A program made the position numbers and the translations under genes. From positions 2,108,001 through 2,172,000 of the forward strand of contig NZ_CP095413.1 in NCBI RefSeq assembly GCF_023016285.1: a stretch of DNA of 64,000 nucleotides, in the 5' to 3' direction. This DNA is from Muricauda sp. SCSIO 64092. Lineage in GTDB: Bacteria; Bacteroidota; Bacteroidia; Flavobacteriales; Flavobacteriaceae. Of the stretch, positions 27,507 to 36,113 are shown piece after piece (position 1 is the first letter of the stretch; the number at the start of each line of letters is the position of its first letter). The notes under the pieces are model-generated. The model saw only the letters and a program-made list of their open reading frames with translations, was not told where the DNA came from and did no database searches.

Positions 27507-28751
27507 AACCATAGGGTCAAGAAGGAAAGCTATAGTAGCGGAAGCCTACAAAGCACTACCTATTATGTACGGGATATAGCAGAGCAAGTATTGGCCATCT
27601 ATAGCAATACTACCCTAGTTGAACAGCCCATTTATGGTAGTGGGCGCTTAGGAATGTACAGAAGGGCGGACAATAGTACCACCTATCAGTTGACCGATCA
27701 TTTGGGCAATGTACGAGTTGTGTTTACAAAAAAAGGGTTCAGTGGCATTCCCCAATTGGAGGGGTATACGGACTACTACCCTGGCGGGATGGCGATGCCC
27801 GGACGAAACCTACAGGACGCAAACCAGTATCGTTACGGCTATCAGGGGCAATATGCGGAAACAGACCCCGAGACGGGAAAACCTGCATTCGAGCTTAGGC
27901 TTTATGACCCAAGGATAAATAGGTGGCTCACTACCGACCCTTACGGGCAATATCACAGTCCTTATATGTCGATGGGGAACAACCCTATATTGAGAGTTGA
28001 CCCTGACGGCGGTATGGACTGTCCCGACCCACCTTGTCAAAATGGCAACAGCATCACGGAAGGTTTTACATTAGCTGAAGTTACTGTAACTGGTACTGCA
28101 AAAACAAGTATAAATGTTCTTGATATAGCAAACTTTTTTGGTGGATTAAATGAAAATTTCAATCAAGGAATCCAAAACAGAATAGAGGATACTGCGAATT
28201 TTATCCAAAATGACCTGACCAGTGCAGATTATTGGGGCCCAACAATTTACAACTCAGGTATTGATTTTGCAAACGCGAATATTGCTGCCAGTCAGGCGGG
28301 TATGGATGTTTTCTCATTTTCTACATTGTCAACAATAAATACTGTCTCCAATATGTCGGCCAACGAACTTGCTTATGCAGCAGGATATAATTCTCCGGAA
28401 ATAGCCTTAATGATTGGAACTTATGGATCTAGTAATATTAGTTTATTGCCTAGACTTTCTTTTGGAACATCAAGTAGTTCCGTAGCTTCGACAACAGCTT
28501 CCTATATGTTTAGGCACGGTCAGCGAAGACTTGTTTTGAGAGCATCAATTGGACAGTTTGCCCGCGGGACAGGTAGTGTTTTGACCGATAGACAGTATTT
28601 TCAGCTAAATGGATTGAACGGACTCGGTCAAGCTACTAGAACTACACCATTATTGGATAGCAGATTATCGCGTGTACCTGGATGGGCAAGATGGACGATA
28701 GGTGGAGGAACAGCAGGGGCTGTATTCTACGATAGGGTTATAAGAAGGTAA
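27495..28751 (+). CDS. Orphan Rhs core with toxin tip 2
   Basis: The 418 residues begin at a GTG inside the 61-bp insert (VRWRNHRVKKESYS). They carry one YD stretch, the Rhs core (TYQLTDHLGNVRVVF, YRYGYQGQYAETDPETGKP, NRWLTTDPYGQY) ending at VDPDGG, and a new 245-residue tip (MDCPDPPCQNG ... RWTIGGGTAGAVFYDRVIRR). The upstream shell and signal peptide are missing, so it is a displaced C-terminal cassette, probably silent until recombined onto the complete gene. Core DNA is nearly the same as in the 20638 gene, which allows such exchange. The tip family was not recognised. Confidence 0.72.
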   Translation: MRWRNHRVKKESYSSGSLQSTTYYVRDIAEQVLAIYSNTTLVEQPIYGSGRLGMYRRADNSTTYQLTDHLGNVRVVFTKKGFSGIPQLEGYTDYYPGGMAMPGRNLQDANQYRYGYQGQYAETDPETGKPAFELRLYDPRINRWLTTDPYGQYHSPYMSMGNNPILRVDPDGGMDCPDPPCQNGNSITEGFTLAEVTVTGTAKTSINVLDIANFFGGLNENFNQGIQNRIEDTANFIQNDLTSADYWGPTIYNSGIDFANANIAASQAGMDVFSFSTLSTINTVSNMSANELAYAAGYNSPEIALMIGTYGSSNISLLPRLSFGTSSSSVASTTASYMFRHGQRRLVLRASIGQFARGTGSVLTDRQYFQLNGLNGLGQATRTTPLLDSRLSRVPGWARWTIGGGTAGAVFYDRVIRR

Positions 28752-28766
28752 AATAATTATATTGAA

Positions 28767-29246
28767 ATGAACTTTATCAAAAGTTTTTTTGGTCTTAGGG
28801 AAAAAGTAACAATGACACCTCATGAGTTCATTGAAAAATTTGTTTTTGACTCTAAAAGGAAACATGTTCAATTGGAACTTTACTATTCTAAAAAAGTTAT
28901 TCTTCAACTTGAAAGTCTTAAGCACGTTCCTATTTGGACAGATTGGTGCAATGTTGGTCTAAAAGACTACAGGAATGGGTACGTATGTCACTTTTTTCTA
29001 AAGAAGAAGAACCTGTCCAAGAATAAATTCTATGACAATTACAAAGGGTCAAAGGATTTTTTGGACATGGTCGAGTATGAAGATGATGATTATGGGATAA
29101 TAAATTTTGTACATTTTTTTAAAAAGGGCACTCGTCCGATAGACATAGGAAAGTACATGAGAAAAGTTATTGACAACGTCTATAAATTTCCAGAGGAGAA
29201 CCCGCAAATAGGGTTTAACTTAAGGTATTTAAAAAGAAAGGAATAA
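28767..29246 (+). CDS. Candidate immunity protein for toxin tip 2
   Basis: A 159-residue, lysine- and aromatic-rich cytoplasmic protein (MNFIKSFFGLREKVTM; KKKNLSKNKFYDNYKGSK; acidic EYEDDDYG) beginning 15 bp after the tip 2 gene. Its AT-rich composition contrasts with the Rhs cores on each side. No family was recognised; immunity is inferred from size, composition and its place directly behind a toxin tip. Confidence 0.6.
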   Translation: MNFIKSFFGLREKVTMTPHEFIEKFVFDSKRKHVQLELYYSKKVILQLESLKHVPIWTDWCNVGLKDYRNGYVCHFFLKKKNLSKNKFYDNYKGSKDFLDMVEYEDDDYGIINFVHFFKKGTRPIDIGKYMRKVIDNVYKFPEENPQIGFNLRYLKRKE

Positions 29247-29247
29247 G

Positions 29248-30285
29248 GTGCATCAACATGCGAATATCGCTCAAAAGAACAAGGAACCACGGGCCATTTT
29301 CCAAAAAAGTGGTAGCACTACCATCAATGAGGACTATAACGATTATTATCCCTTTGGGATGGTAATGCCAGGGCGGAACTCGGTGGATGCAAACAATTAT
29401 AGATATGGGTATCAAGGGCAATATGCCGAGACCGACCCAGAAACGGGCAAGCCCGCATTCGAACTGCGTTTATGGGATAGCAGAATCGGAAGGTGGTTAT
29501 CACCCGACCCCTATGGCCAGTTTCATTCGCCCTATCTTGGAATGGGGAACAATCCAATAGCATATACGGATCCAGATGGTGGCTGTATCAAAAACGGTGA
29601 GCCTTGTAATGCTTCGCGAACGGGTGAAAGAGTTGTAGGTGACGGCGGTGCCGTTTGGGAATGGGATGGAGACACATGGGGCTTACACGAATCTTATGCT
29701 ATCCAGTTGGAAGGCGTCACAATGACACAAAATGGTGCGTATGGCTTTAGAGATTGGCAGAGTGACATGCAAGACTTTAGAGCTTTGCAATTCGAACAAA
29801 TGGCGGCGCAACATCGAGCCGATCATGCAAGAGGAGTACGTGAATATAGTGAAGGAGCACTTACATTTATCCAAGTTGCCACTTTGCCGATAAGTATTGC
29901 CGAATTAGCCTTTGGCGGAGCCGCCCTTCTAGCAAATTCACGTAACGGAGCTCTTCTTGTTGACGATGCGACAACAGTGTTCACACATGGTGCAGACGAT
30001 GTGTTATATACGCGATATCAAAATTTGGGCAACGCAGGAAGAAGTGTGTTTAACTTCGCTGATGAAGTTGGGTACGCTGCACATCAAATAAAGCCGAGTT
30101 CTATAACAGGCCCTGTATTAAATTTTGGAAAAGGAGCTGTAGATGCTACTTTTCATACGAGCCTAAATGCGGCACCAGTATTATACCAAGCACCTAGTGC
30201 GTTTAGAGTTTCTTTAGCGGCCAGCAATGCAATGTTTGCTCCTTATGCATATTATTTGCGGCATACCAGTAGTATTAAGAGATAA
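29248..30285 (+). CDS. Orphan Rhs core fragment with toxin tip 3
   Basis: The 345-residue frame starts at GTG 29248; homology to the Rhs core begins only at AIFQKSGSTTINEDYNDYYP (nt 29293), so the front is truncated more than in other cassettes. After YTDPDGG comes a 233-residue tip (GCIKNGEPCNASRTGERVVG ... MFAPYAYYLRHTSSIKR) with an alanine-rich, partly hydrophobic middle (LPISIAELAFGGAALLA). It follows the tip 2 immunity gene with 1 bp between them, showing that cassettes were joined end to end. The tip family was not recognised. Confidence 0.68.
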   Translation: MHQHANIAQKNKEPRAIFQKSGSTTINEDYNDYYPFGMVMPGRNSVDANNYRYGYQGQYAETDPETGKPAFELRLWDSRIGRWLSPDPYGQFHSPYLGMGNNPIAYTDPDGGCIKNGEPCNASRTGERVVGDGGAVWEWDGDTWGLHESYAIQLEGVTMTQNGAYGFRDWQSDMQDFRALQFEQMAAQHRADHARGVREYSEGALTFIQVATLPISIAELAFGGAALLANSRNGALLVDDATTVFTHGADDVLYTRYQNLGNAGRSVFNFADEVGYAAHQIKPSSITGPVLNFGKGAVDATFHTSLNAAPVLYQAPSAFRVSLAASNAMFAPYAYYLRHTSSIKR

Positions 30286-30293
30286 TTAGATAC

Positions 30294-30704
30294 ATGATGA
30301 TAAGCATCTTTAAAAAGAAATCAAAAACAATAGAAGAACATCTGAAGGATTCTGTACAGAAGCCCAAAGTGAATTTTCAAATAGATATAATTAGAAACAG
30401 TCTCGTGGAAATTCAAATAACCAGACAAAGGTTATTGAAAAAATTTGGTATAAATATCAACTCTCCAGAAGGTTTTTCTATCTCAATAACCTTTGACCAA
30501 AAAAATGAGGAAGATTATCAAAGGTTTTTAAAATCAGATTTATACAGTAAAAGTATCCACTTGGAAAAATTTGGAAAAGCATATTTTTTTCTATGTGAAA
30601 ATTCTTTACAGGACGTTCTTGGTTTGTTGAACCAAATTCAAGTTAGTGTTTATGAATATACAAAGGATACTGCTTACAGTTATAGATACACTAAACACAA
30701 GTGA
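30294..30704 (+). CDS. Candidate immunity protein for toxin tip 3
   Basis: A 136-residue lysine-rich protein (MISIFKKKSKTIEEHLKDS) with a central segment ITRQRLLKKFGININSPEGF and the end SVYEYTKDTAYSYRYTKHK, starting 8 bp after the tip 3 gene. No membrane span or signal is visible. Its N-terminal phrase (I-S/F-F-K/F-K-K-S) is loosely like the tip 2 immunity protein's. Immunity is inferred from position. Confidence 0.58.
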   Translation: MMISIFKKKSKTIEEHLKDSVQKPKVNFQIDIIRNSLVEIQITRQRLLKKFGININSPEGFSISITFDQKNEEDYQRFLKSDLYSKSIHLEKFGKAYFFLCENSLQDVLGLLNQIQVSVYEYTKDTAYSYRYTKHK

Positions 30705-30736
30705 AAATAAATCCAATTGAAGGTTTAGAGAAGAAG

Positions 30737-30763
30737 CCACGGCAGTACTGTCGTGGTTTTTTT
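30737..30763 (+). terminator. Rho-independent terminator after the tip 3/immunity cassette
   Basis: CCACGGCAG pairs with CTGTCGTGG (one G-T pair, very short loop) and is followed by seven T. The stem shares the GCCACGG motif with the hairpin at 27273. Confidence 0.75.
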
Positions 30764-30838
30764 ATTGCAGCATCTGCAGTTTGGTCTGTTTGATAAAGGC
30801 GTCGAGCATGGCGGATACCTGCTCTTTGTTCTTGCCCC
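30762..30838 (-). pseudogene. C-terminal fragment of a second XRE-type regulator
   Basis: The minus strand reads RGKNKEQVSAMLDAFIKQTK and LQMLQ to a TAA at 30762. This matches in style and position the end of the XRE product at 26759 (DKQHIFYLIDNLIKAAKLKAI). The rest of the gene is missing; the fragment lies directly before Rhs copy B, as the first one lies before copy A. Confidence 0.45.
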
Positions 30839-30966
30839 TCTGCTACGTTAGTCTTTGACCATTGGTGTACTAACGAACACTTAGAATATTGATTATCTTT
30901 ATAATGCCAGCGGACTGGTGACCGAGGTAAGGAAAAATAGCCAACCCCTGGTGAAGTTCTTTTATA

Positions 30967-31027
30967 CGTTGGAGCAAAAAAGGCCCTGTGGGCCTTTGGA
31001 GCGACAAGCGCGGCGGTGCGTTGGCGA
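30967..31027 (+). repeat. 61-bp two-hairpin insert, copy B, with 5' rhs remnant upstream
   Basis: As at 27446: Rhs text resumes near 30882 (IDYLYNASGLVTEV), reaches VKFFY, then the 61-bp insert. The second stem is slightly weaker (GCGTT for GCGCT). The left boundary sequence CACTTAGAATATTGATTATC is shared with copy A (27357 onward), so both cassettes were cut at the same point. Confidence 0.85.
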
Positions 31028-31807
31028 AACCATAGGGTCAGGAAGGAAAGCTATAACAGCGGCTCCCTACAAAGCACTACCTATTATGTGCGGGATATAG
31101 CTGGGCAGGTATTGGCGATCTATAGCAATACCACCCTAGTTGAACAACCCATTTATGGTAGTGGGCGCATAGGGCTGTACAGAAGGGCGGACAACAGTAC
31201 CACCTATCAGTTGACCGACCATTTGGGCAATGTACGGGCCGTCTTCCAAAAAAGTGGTAGCACTACCACCAATGAGGACTATAATGATTACTACCCCGGA
31301 GGGATGGTCATGCCTGGTCGGAGCTCCGTGGATGCGAACAACTACCGTTACGGCTATCAGGGCCAATATGCCGAGACCGATTCTGAAACTGGAAAGCCAG
31401 CCTTTGAACTGAGGTTGTACGACCCGAGGATAAATAGGTGGCTCACTACCGACCCTTACGGGCAATATCACAGTCCTTATATGTCGATGGGGAACAACTG
31501 GACTACAAGGGTTGACCCCGATGGTGGTTTTGATTGGTATAAGGACAAGCAAGGAAATTATGTTTATAACTCCAATCTGACCGCAGAAAATGCAAGCTCA
31601 CTTTTGGGTAAGGGAGAAACCTATCTTGGTAAGAGTTATTTCGAAGCAGGGGAAATCTTTCTTGGGGAATCGGGTACGTTCCATAACTTCCTGACCGGTG
31701 AGAGAGGCCTTGCGCTGGATACTGCATTGAGTGAGGTCATTGTAGGCCCAGGAGCAACTTTGACTTTTAATGAACAATTGGCAAATACAGTAGAGCCCCC
31801 CCGCTAG
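31016..31807 (+). CDS. Orphan Rhs core with short toxin tip 4
   Basis: A 263-residue cassette starting at the same in-insert GTG (VRWRNHRVRKESYNSG), with the Rhs core through RVDPDGG and then only 92 residues of tip (FDWYKDKQGNYVYNSN ... GLALDTALSEVIVGPGATLT). The tip stops at a CCCCCCCGCTAGCGC junction and is followed by the next Rhs copy rather than by an immunity gene, so it is probably truncated. The tip has a few features of a C39- or papain-type front part but nothing diagnostic. Confidence 0.6.
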   Translation: MRWRNHRVRKESYNSGSLQSTTYYVRDIAGQVLAIYSNTTLVEQPIYGSGRIGLYRRADNSTTYQLTDHLGNVRAVFQKSGSTTTNEDYNDYYPGGMVMPGRSSVDANNYRYGYQGQYAETDSETGKPAFELRLYDPRINRWLTTDPYGQYHSPYMSMGNNWTTRVDPDGGFDWYKDKQGNYVYNSNLTAENASSLLGKGETYLGKSYFEAGEIFLGESGTFHNFLTGERGLALDTALSEVIVGPGATLTFNEQLANTVEPPR

Positions 31808-31850
31808 CGCAAGAGTGATAGTTACCGCGAGTTTGCAACTTGGGGTGTAC

Positions 31851-32000
31851 CGAACCAACCCAATATGGAAAACTATATGTACAACAGTATTGGCCAATTG
31901 ATTGAAAACAAAGCCGAAAAAATTACCTATTTTTATAATGCCAGTGGATTGGTGACCGAGGTTCGGCAGAACAGCCAACCTTTGGTGAAGTTCTTTTATA
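31851..32000 (+). pseudogene. 5' rhs remnant of copy C
   Basis: This remnant reads MENYMYNSIGQLIENKAEKI then TYFYNASGLVTEVRQNSQPL and VKFFY, homologous to the YD region before the core of the 20638 gene. It has an ATG (31865) but leaves frame at the 61-bp insert, so as read it gives only an 89-residue product ending at 32134. Confidence 0.6.
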
Positions 32001-32061
32001 CGTTGGAGCAAAAAAGGCCCTGTGGGCCTTTGGAGCGACAAGCGCGGCGGTGCGTTGGCGA
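32001..32061 (+). repeat. 61-bp two-hairpin insert, copy C
   Basis: The sequence is identical in layout to copies A and B: six A plus G, an 8-bp AAAGGCCC/GGGCCTTT stem, then a GC-rich AGCGC/GCGTT hairpin and an in-frame GTG at 32050. It interrupts the same codon position of the Rhs text (after VKFFY). Confidence 0.85.
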
Positions 32062-34980
32062 AACCATAGGGTCAAGAAGGAAAGCTATAACAGCGGCTCC
32101 CTACAAAGCACTACCTATTATGTGCGGGATATAGCAGGGCAGGTATTGGCGATCTATAGCAATACCACCCTAGTTGAACAACCCATTTATGGTAGTGGGC
32201 GTATAGGGCTGTACAGAAAGGCGGACAACAGTACCACCTATCAGTTGACCGACCATTTGGGCAATGTACGGGCCACCTTCCAAAAAAGTGGTAGCACTAC
32301 CACCAATGAGGACTATAACGATTATTACCCCGGCGGGATGATGATGCCGGGTCGAAACAGTGTCAATGCCAATACAGACAATAAGTCCAATATAGAGAAG
32401 AGGACTACAGGGACTACAACAGTGGGTGGTATGGCCATGAATTATACCAATGATGCCTTCCCTAAAACCAATGTGAGTGAGGTGCTTTCAGTGAATTATT
32501 ATGACGATTACAGTTTTACCGATAGCGATAAGCCTACCACCCCTACTACCGTTCAGGGACAAACGGTAACCACAAGGACCCAGGGACTGCAGACAGCCAA
32601 TTTCTCTAAAACCATTGGCCATACCACCTGGACCAAACTGTACACCTATTATGACGAAAAAGGCCGTGAGATCAAAATCCACAATAAAAACCATTTGGGG
32701 GGCTATACCACTATGGAAAGCAAACTGGACTTTAGGGAAAAGACCGATTTGGCGGTGACCAAACACAAGCGTGTGACCTCAGATACCGAACTGGTCATTA
32801 ACGATCGTTTTACCTATGATTATGCTGAACGTAGCTTGGGGCATTTTCAAAAGATCAATGCTCAGGCCGAGGAGCGTATTGCGGAAAATGAATATGACGA
32901 GCTGGGGATACTTATCAAGAAAAAAGTAGGAGGCCTTTCTTCTTCCAGTACCCCTTTACAGGAACTGGCCTACCAATACAACATCCGCGGCCAGTTCAAG
33001 GCACTTAACGACGTAAATGCCCTGGGCAATACGCTATTTGCCTTTAAGATCAACTACAACAAGGCGGCCGAGGGTGCCAGTACTGCCCCGGCCCAATACA
33101 ATGGGAACATCACGCAAACCATCTGGAGATCGGCATATGATAATACCAAAAGAGGCTATGCCTATTTATATGATAAATTGAATAGGATTTCACAAAGTAA
33201 ATATCAGTTCAATGACAATCTGAACGGCAACACGGCCGCCCAGTTCAATACCCAGCTTTCCTATGACGAACAGGGCAATATCAAAACCCTTTCACGGAAC
33301 GGCTCAAGCAGTAGCGCCATTGATCAATTGACCTACAATTATGGCACGGTCAACGGGAACCAGTTGTTATCGGTTTCGGACACGGCTTCCTCCTCCCAGG
33401 GATTTGTGGACGGTAACACCAGCGGTAACGATTATGACTATGATGATAATGGCAATATGACCAAAAACCTGAACAAGGGCATTACCAAAATTAGCTACAA
33501 CCATTTGGATTTAATCAAGCAAATAAGTCTCCCCAATTCAAAAACTTTGGCCTTTACCTATGACGCCGCTGGTGCCAAACTTCAAAAACGCTATATCAGC
33601 AATCTGACTAGTGATAAGGTTACTGATTACCTAGGTGGTTTTCAATACAATGATGGTTACCTGCGATTCTTCCCTACCCCGGAAGGCTATGTGTATAAGT
33701 CGGGAAGTACCTATAAATACATGTATATCTATGCAGATCATCTGGGCAACAACCGGGTAAGCTATACCGATGTCAATGGCAACGGTAGTATTGAGACTTC
33801 GGAGTTGGCCTCCAATCACAATTACTATCCTTTTGGGGGCATCCATAGTGGAGCCTATACCGATGGTCTTGCAGCCGTGTATAAATACACCTTCCAGGGC
33901 AAGGAATTCCAGGACGAGGACGGGCTGGATTGGCACGACTTTGGCTCCCGTATGTATGACCCCGCCCTGGGCCGTTGGATGGCCACTGATCCCCAAAACC
34001 AGTTTGGAAGTCCCTATTTGGCCCTGGGGAATAATCCTATCAGATTTATCGACCCGGACGGGGAGCTTATAATTGAATCAATCGTTTTGGGTGCCTTTCT
34101 TAATGTTGCCACCCAGGACATGGCTGGTAACATAAGCAATTTCGGGGAATTTGCTAAATCGGCTATCATTGGAGCTGCTGCTGGAGCAGCCGGACAAATT
34201 GTTCCCGTAGGAGGAGCAACATCTGGATTGATAAATGGGTTTTCAGGTGGATTTACATCTGGGTTCCTAGGAACAATAGTAAATGGAGGAACTTTTAACG
34301 ATGCATTTAACGCAGGTATTAACTCAGGATTGTTTGCCGGCCTCATAAATGGAGGATTAAGTGGACTAAATGCAGTCGCGGAGGGAAGAGACTTTTTTAG
34401 CGGAAAAGAATGGATTAAAGCAGGAATTTCCTCAAATACTATGAGTGCAGGAGAATCAATTGAGGATATTGCTGCTAGATGGGACGTCGTTGCCCCTGAA
34501 AGACCTTTAAGATTAGGGTCTTTGAATCAAGATGGACATGAGTTTGGATGTACCGTATTTTGTAAAAAAACAGTTGACAAGTTTTTTGGTGTAACCGGTC
34601 AAGAAACAATCAATGATGCTTTGCTGGAAATGGCCGATGCAAACAGTGGACTAACTCCAAATCTTTACTTAGGAAAAAAAGGTGTTTATGCCACTAGTGG
34701 ATACACGGTTGATTCTTACAAAACCGGTTTCCTTGTTGGAAGAGGAGGCACCTATTCCCCTCAAAATGCTTTACCTTGGATAGGCCAAAAACTTGAATCA
34801 GGAAGTCTGGTTAAAACCTTTTTTAATATACCGCAAGGTCAACATGCAGGTCTTATAAAACAAATTAAATATTTGAAGGATTTCAGTGATTTTAGAATAC
34901 ATCTTTATGACCCAAGTACAGGATCAAGAACTCTAAGGAGCTTAAAAGAAGTATTCTCACTTTTTGCCATTTCAAAATAA
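32050..34980 (+). CDS. Chimeric Rhs protein: core of one type fused to a second Rhs, papain-like tip 5
   Basis: The first ~105 residues are the local Rhs core up to PGGMMMPGRNSVNAN. Then the text switches to a different Rhs lineage (TTTVGGMAMNYTNDAFPKTN, YDEKGREIKIHNKNHLGG), with its own YD repeats and its own core (YADHLGNNRVSYTDVNGNGS, MYDPALGRWMATDPQNQFGS, IDPDGE). The 304-residue tip has a glycine-rich membrane-like stretch (IIGAAAGAAGQIVPVGG) and then Cys834 (FGCTVFCKK), His932 (GQHAGLIKQ) and Asp954 (HLYDPSTG), the order of a papain-fold protease or deamidase. This assignment is inference. No signal peptide is present. A candidate immunity gene starts 14 bp later. Confidence 0.7.
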   Translation: MRWRNHRVKKESYNSGSLQSTTYYVRDIAGQVLAIYSNTTLVEQPIYGSGRIGLYRKADNSTTYQLTDHLGNVRATFQKSGSTTTNEDYNDYYPGGMMMPGRNSVNANTDNKSNIEKRTTGTTTVGGMAMNYTNDAFPKTNVSEVLSVNYYDDYSFTDSDKPTTPTTVQGQTVTTRTQGLQTANFSKTIGHTTWTKLYTYYDEKGREIKIHNKNHLGGYTTMESKLDFREKTDLAVTKHKRVTSDTELVINDRFTYDYAERSLGHFQKINAQAEERIAENEYDELGILIKKKVGGLSSSSTPLQELAYQYNIRGQFKALNDVNALGNTLFAFKINYNKAAEGASTAPAQYNGNITQTIWRSAYDNTKRGYAYLYDKLNRISQSKYQFNDNLNGNTAAQFNTQLSYDEQGNIKTLSRNGSSSSAIDQLTYNYGTVNGNQLLSVSDTASSSQGFVDGNTSGNDYDYDDNGNMTKNLNKGITKISYNHLDLIKQISLPNSKTLAFTYDAAGAKLQKRYISNLTSDKVTDYLGGFQYNDGYLRFFPTPEGYVYKSGSTYKYMYIYADHLGNNRVSYTDVNGNGSIETSELASNHNYYPFGGIHSGAYTDGLAAVYKYTFQGKEFQDEDGLDWHDFGSRMYDPALGRWMATDPQNQFGSPYLALGNNPIRFIDPDGELIIESIVLGAFLNVATQDMAGNISNFGEFAKSAIIGAAAGAAGQIVPVGGATSGLINGFSGGFTSGFLGTIVNGGTFNDAFNAGINSGLFAGLINGGLSGLNAVAEGRDFFSGKEWIKAGISSNTMSAGESIEDIAARWDVVAPERPLRLGSLNQDGHEFGCTVFCKKTVDKFFGVTGQETINDALLEMADANSGLTPNLYLGKKGVYATSGYTVDSYKTGFLVGRGGTYSPQNALPWIGQKLESGSLVKTFFNIPQGQHAGLIKQIKYLKDFSDFRIHLYDPSTGSRTLRSLKEVFSLFAISK

Positions 34981-34994
34981 TTGATTCGAAAACA

Positions 34995-35771
34995 ATGCTA
35001 AAAACAAGTATTAAAATTTTATTCTTTTTTGGGTTCAACGCAATCGTTTGCTACTCTCAGTCTATTGATACAATTTATGTGAATTATAATCAAAAAAGGT
35101 TCGAGGAAATAGCAAAAGACAGTTTGGAGAGCAGATATGCATATACGGTGAAAAACTTTATGAACAGCTCCCAAAACGCTGATTCAATTTATCTCTTGCC
35201 AAACTATTATAAGTTAGATTCTTTGAAAGCATATGTTGTTCCAGAACTAAATCTTAACAAAGAGAAGCTCAAAAATTATAGCTGCCACTCCAAAATAGAG
35301 GAATTAATTGACTTCAACTTTTCAGAAGAAAGACTTAAAATAATAGTAGAACATAAAGATTCAATTATTGCAGCATTTAGGACAAAATTTTATAACCCAA
35401 AGAACGGGTATCCAAAAATTATGAACGCTATACTTTATGAAGATTATGAAAATCCTATCAGATTGAATAAAGGTGGATTATTGAATAAGCTGAGGTTGGA
35501 AAAAAGGTATTTTTCTTTTGATTTAAAAGGTTTCAGCAAAGGTAGATTTATTATAGACAAGGAACAGCTCTTCTTTGTTTTTACTGAAGGCCCTGAAAAT
35601 GTAATGAAAAAGATAAATGCTAATGAATTTATAAGAACGCATATTGGGAAAAAAGGCATTAGACACTTAAAAAAAAATGGCTTCATCAAAAACAACATTG
35701 GATATAATCCATGCAAAAAAACTAACGGAGATTTAGAGAGGAAGACCAGAATATTAATTGTAAATAACTAA
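34995..35771 (+). CDS. Exported candidate immunity protein for toxin tip 5
   Basis: A 258-residue AT-rich gene product with a signal peptide (KTSIKILFFFGFNAIVCYSQ), then SIDTIYVNYNQKRFEEIAKD, a central FNFSEERLKIIVEHKDSIIA, and a basic C-terminus (GIRHLKKNGFIKNNIGYN). It follows the papain-like tip by 14 bp. Export would fit a toxin that acts in or passes through the periplasm. No family was recognised. Confidence 0.58.
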   Translation: MLKTSIKILFFFGFNAIVCYSQSIDTIYVNYNQKRFEEIAKDSLESRYAYTVKNFMNSSQNADSIYLLPNYYKLDSLKAYVVPELNLNKEKLKNYSCHSKIEELIDFNFSEERLKIIVEHKDSIIAAFRTKFYNPKNGYPKIMNAILYEDYENPIRLNKGGLLNKLRLEKRYFSFDLKGFSKGRFIIDKEQLFFVFTEGPENVMKKINANEFIRTHIGKKGIRHLKKNGFIKNNIGYNPCKKTNGDLERKTRILIVNN

Positions 35772-35772
35772 C

Positions 35773-35931
35773 ATGAAAAAGACAATAATTTATATCTGCT
35801 TAATTTTGACAATTTGTCAATTGTCGGCACAAAACAGTCAAGCCAATGAGATTCAAACTCCGGATCAATCGCCCTTTAATGCGGGCAGTAATTCTATGCA
35901 AGGGGGCCCCGCTGGTACGCGATTAGCGTAG
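35773..35931 (+). pseudogene. Rhs-type N-terminal head fragment 1
   Basis: The frame reads a signal peptide (MKKTIIYICLILTICQLSAQ), then EIQTPDQSPFNAGSNSMQGG, and stops 8 codons later. It matches the beginning of the larger head fragments at 36897 and 40661 (DIQTPEQSPFNMGSGSIQG). At GGCCCC (35905-35910) it is joined, out of frame, to the coding tail of an Ntox23-like tip. Everything between head and tail of the former gene is gone. Confidence 0.65.
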
Positions 35932-35984
35932 CGTATCGCGTTCCAAAATGGTTGCCACACGAAAGGATTCGTGCGGCAGCAGGG
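35907..35984 (+). repeat. 78-bp repeat R2, copy 1 (toxin-tail coding)
   Basis: This segment matches 40988-41065 at 76 of 78 positions. Both copies are joined to an Rhs head fragment on the left, and both encode WYAISVAYRVPKWLPHERIR-type residues in the frame of the toxin tail. Confidence 0.88.
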
Positions 35985-36113
35985 GAAATCATACGAGATG
36001 CCATCCAAAACCGTCTCCATGATTGGATTGGTAGTCCGAGATTTCCAGTACTAAGTAATACGGCAATGCCTTATTTTCAATATCAGTCATTTAACCCTTT
36101 TACATTATGGTAG
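35907..36113 (+). pseudogene. C-terminal tail of an Ntox23-like toxin tip
   Basis: In one frame the DNA reads AYRVPKWLPHERIRAAAG, then IIRDAIQNRLHDWIG and PYFQYQSFNPFTLW to TAG. The last residues parallel the end of the toxin at 39216 (PYYQYQTANKFTLW), and the stop overlaps the downstream lipoprotein start by 7 bp, as at 40061. It is therefore the last 68 codons of a second, diverged Ntox23-like tip. Confidence 0.6.

Noticed and set aside
24897..32370. Repeated Rhs core segments as insertion sequences
   Set aside because: They code for the same Rhs core in frame, have no terminal inverted repeats and no transposase; they are duplicated gene parts.
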